From Ideonella_A sakaiensis_A (GTDB lineage: Bacteria > Pseudomonadota > Gammaproteobacteria > Burkholderiales > Burkholderiaceae_C): DNA of 64,000 bases. Within the stretch, counting starts at the first letter, position 1; each line of letters opens with the position of its first letter. Positions 62,261-64,000 of the stretch are shown here, piece after piece. The DNA lies in NCBI RefSeq assembly GCF_048320135.1, contig NZ_CP182947.1, forward strand, positions 3,658,001 through 3,722,000, given 5' to 3'. The notes under the pieces are model-generated. The model saw only the letters and a list, made by a program, of their open reading frames with translations. It was not told the DNA's origin and ran no database searches. Position numbers and translations under genes: made by a program.

Positions 62261-62379
62261 GCCGGGCCAGAGGCCCGGCCCCTCGCCAGGCATGAAAGGT
62301 CCACCGGACCTTTCATGTCCGGGCTCGGCCCCCTTGAGGGGGTGAGCGGGGACGTGGGGGCCTGCCTGCGCAGGCCCCC
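62261..62379. repeat. Cluster of perfect inverted repeats between pilX and pilV
   Basis: Three hairpins in 119 bases: GCCGGGCC ... GGCCCGGC (62261-62279, 8-base arms), CATGAAAGGTCC-ACC-GGACCTTTCATG (62291-62317, 12-base arms) and GGGGGCCTGC-CTGC-GCAGGCCCCC (62356-62379, 10-base arms). The 280-base gap (62163-62442) holds no convincing gene. The order of several different hairpins looks like a dispersed intergenic element inserted into the pil operon. Confidence 0.6.
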
Positions 62380-62442
62380 GCGCCTCGTGAACCGCCCGAG
62401 CTCTGCGAGGGCGTGGATGCGCCGAAGGCGCTCCGGGGGTGG

Positions 62443-63735
62443 TCATTCATCCCGCCAACTCCCCGGCACCCGCACCCAGGTTCCGGACTGCTGTTTCAGC
62501 CTCGGCATCAGGCTCGGGTCGTAGACAAGGTCGGCACCGGCATTGCCGGAATAGTTGCCGGACAACAGCGCCGCGCCGTGCAGCAGGCCGCCGCCATCGA
62601 CGCTCACACCGTCCCATCGCATGTTGCGGGCCCAGACAATGCCGTGCAGTTGGACCCGTCCGTCGAGCAGCAGATCGCCATCGATCACCAGCAAGACCGG
62701 TCGCTCGCGGCTGCCGATCTGCAGGCCGTTGGCAAGCTGCAGGTCGCCGTCGACCGCGATGCGGGCGATATCGGCATTCGGCTCAAGCAAGGCCAGCAGT
62801 TCGGCACTGCAATCGCCGCCACGGCATGACAGCCGTTGCACTCCGGGCAAATATTTCCAATGGGCGGCGTCGGTGCCGAAATGGCGGCTGAACAGGCGTT
62901 CCGGCGCCAAGCCGGCGAGCGCCGGGTCGTTGCCCAGCAAGGCGCTGGCAGGCGCGGCGCCGGGTGTGCTGCCAATGCGCAAATTGCTGCCCACGATCGC
63001 GCCGCCAGCCTGCGCTGCGAGCCCGCCGGACCAGGCATCGGCATTGTGCAGACCGAGCCCGGCTGTGCCGGCGTCGATCGATCCGCGCACTGTCAGTGTC
63101 GCCGCCGGCGCTGTCATCAATGCCGGCAGCAGCGCGAGCGAGACCCGCAGGCGTGCACTGGCATCTGCCGTCCGCGATGCGCCGGCCAGGCAGGGGCGGG
63201 CTGCATCGCTGCAGCCGATGGCCAGCAGTTCGATGCTGCCGGGCCAGGCACCGGCGGCCAGTTCGACCAGAAAGCTCGGCGTGAAGTGGCCGTCACGGCT
63301 GGATGGCGGCGCTGCCGGCGCAGCGTCCGTCGGGCAGGCGCATGACCAGCCGGCCGCGTCGCGCGAACAGGCGATCTTCAGCGGGGACGCGGCGGCTGCC
63401 GGCGCGGCAACGACAAGACGGCCGTAGGCGTCAGCTGTGTGCAGATACCGGGACCGGAAGCCCAGCGCGCCGGCTGTGCGACTCGGCTGGCAATCGGCGC
63501 CGATCGCATGGCTGCTGTTCAACATCGCCTGCGCCCATTCGAGTCCGGCCTCGGCGGCCTCGCGAGCACCGGCGCTGTGCCATTGGTTGGCTGCGCTGTG
63601 GATCTCGTTGAGCGCGCTGCGCTGCGCCCATGCGGCCGCCAGCAGCGCCGCCAACAGCAGCAGCAACAGCGTGGCGAGAGTCGCCAGCCCGCGCGCGCCG
63701 CGTGCTGCCTGCCGCTGTGACCGAGCCGGTTTCAT
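62443..63735 (-). CDS. pilX: PilX-type pilus assembly protein
   Basis: 430 residues. A basic N-terminus and a hydrophobic helix (GLATLATLLLLLLAALLAAAW, about residues 16-36) then HSAGAREAAEAGLEWAQAMLN, the PilX N-terminal pattern, although the classical Glu5 after the leader is not obvious. The C-terminal 380 residues are rich in Gly/Ala with paired cysteines and a parallel-beta-like region (LQLANGLQIGSRERPVLLVIDGDL, given by ends). It is longer than the usual PilX. The ATG overlaps the upstream gene in ATGA. Confidence 0.75.
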   Translation of the reverse strand: MKPARSQRQAARGARGLATLATLLLLLLAALLAAAWAQRSALNEIHSAANQWHSAGAREAAEAGLEWAQAMLNSSHAIGADCQPSRTAGALGFRSRYLHTADAYGRLVVAAPAAAASPLKIACSRDAAGWSCACPTDAAPAAPPSSRDGHFTPSFLVELAAGAWPGSIELLAIGCSDAARPCLAGASRTADASARLRVSLALLPALMTAPAATLTVRGSIDAGTAGLGLHNADAWSGGLAAQAGGAIVGSNLRIGSTPGAAPASALLGNDPALAGLAPERLFSRHFGTDAAHWKYLPGVQRLSCRGGDCSAELLALLEPNADIARIAVDGDLQLANGLQIGSRERPVLLVIDGDLLLDGRVQLHGIVWARNMRWDGVSVDGGGLLHGAALLSGNYSGNAGADLVYDPSLMPRLKQQSGTWVRVPGSWRDE

Positions 63736-64000
63736 GGCGGGCAGGCGCCAATCGCGGCGTCGTTGCGCACCCTTGTCGTCGCCTGCAAGCTGCGCCTGAT
63801 GGCCGGGTCGATCGGCGATTCGGCATCGATCGCCAGTTCGAACTGACGAACCAGGATCCGCGGCGGGCAGGCCGCAGCGCCGGCGGCAGCCGGCGGGCAA
63901 GGCTTGTCGCAGGCCATCGGCTGGTCGACTTCAGCGGCCAGCGGCGTCAGCCGCAACGACGTGACGCGCACCGTGGTCGCGTCGGTCAGCGTTTGCCAAC
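63732..64000 (-). CDS. pilW: PilW-type minor pilin, C-terminal part (runs off window)
   Basis: The last 88 residues of a protein entering from beyond the window. RQFELAIDAESPIDP and the closing TRVRND before a short tail are the C-terminal pattern of PilW proteins; four cysteines (MACDKPC, AACPP, GACPP) are present. Its stop overlaps the pilX start in ATGA. The prepilin leader lies outside the window, so the assignment rests on the tail and the pilX-pilV neighbours. Confidence 0.6.
   Translation of the reverse strand, partial: WQTLTDATTVRVTSLRLTPLAAEVDQPMACDKPCPPAAAGAAACPPRILVRQFELAIDAESPIDPAIRRSLQATTRVRNDAAIGACPP

Noticed and set aside
62159..62446. 95-codon open frame in the pilX-pilV gap
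   Set aside because: Its sequence is a translation of the inverted repeats, with no ribosome site or recognisable protein feature.

Overview
The window is GC-rich, gene-dense chromosomal DNA from a betaproteobacterium, most likely of the order Burkholderiales. The arguments are gene order (Rieske oxygenase / xseB-ispA-dxs / folE2; ribD-ribE-ribBA-ribH-nusB; ybgC-tolQ-tolR-tolA), a DUF6776 protein and a SenABC-type selenium locus. There is no rRNA, tRNA, CRISPR array, transposase or phage gene. No gap between genes exceeds about 300 bases, and most neighbours touch or overlap by 1-4 bases.

Layout. 1-5.9 kb (minus): the start of an MTA/MTI phosphorylase, two small glycosyltransferases, a large MASE1-CHASE-PAS hybrid histidine kinase, and ychF. 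5.9-11.5 kb (plus): pirin, a UbiH-type monooxygenase, dsbC, ppk1, sixA. 11.6-23.2 kb: an accessory-looking block. It holds a membrane Ser/Thr kinase with a C-terminal DUF4384 domain, facing an apparent operon tpsB-tpsA-ompA-peptidase. The TpsA protein is a 2052-residue two-partner-secretion exoprotein that ends in a caspase-like protease domain, and the last gene is a membrane HELSH/NEAQA metallopeptidase. 23.4-28.8 kb: ppx, a Tat-exported dienelactone hydrolase, and a second membrane kinase coupled to an OmpA-domain lipoprotein. 28.8-35.6 kb: a universal stress protein, sseA, a Rieske oxygenase, then xseB-ispA-dxs-folE2.

35.7-39 kb is a selenoneine locus: senC/selD and senB on the minus strand, senA divergent. 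Selenophosphate from SenC would be used by SenB to make a selenosugar, and SenA would join it to hercynine. No hercynine-making EgtD is visible here. 40.2-43.8 kb is a tungstate ABC transporter (tupBCA) divergent from a regulator made of a ModE-like helix-turn-helix and a periplasmic-binding-protein-like domain. 43.9-44.2 kb encodes a small double-glycine-leader peptide with its own promoter candidate and terminator. A PilB/GspE ATPase, pcp and an unusual redox/membrane cluster follow: a TVP38-flavoreductase fusion, DUF547, DUF3047 and a TIGR03169 oxidoreductase, the family named for its fusion to SelD.

52.9-64 kb is a long minus-strand array: pilW-pilX-pilV, ribD-ribE-ribBA-ribH-nusB, an aminotransferase, ybgC-tolQ-tolR-tolA. 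tolB and pal are absent downstream of tolA. pilX and pilV are separated by 280 bases of strong inverted repeats.

The best candidate for a little-described system is the block at 11.6-23.2 kb (kinase-DUF4384, secreted caspase-like exoprotein, its transporter, OmpA protein, membrane metallopeptidase). It is followed by the divergent selenoneine locus, the TVP38/DUF547/DUF3047/TIGR03169 cluster and the double-glycine peptide. All functions are read from sequence motifs and family knowledge; no searches were run.
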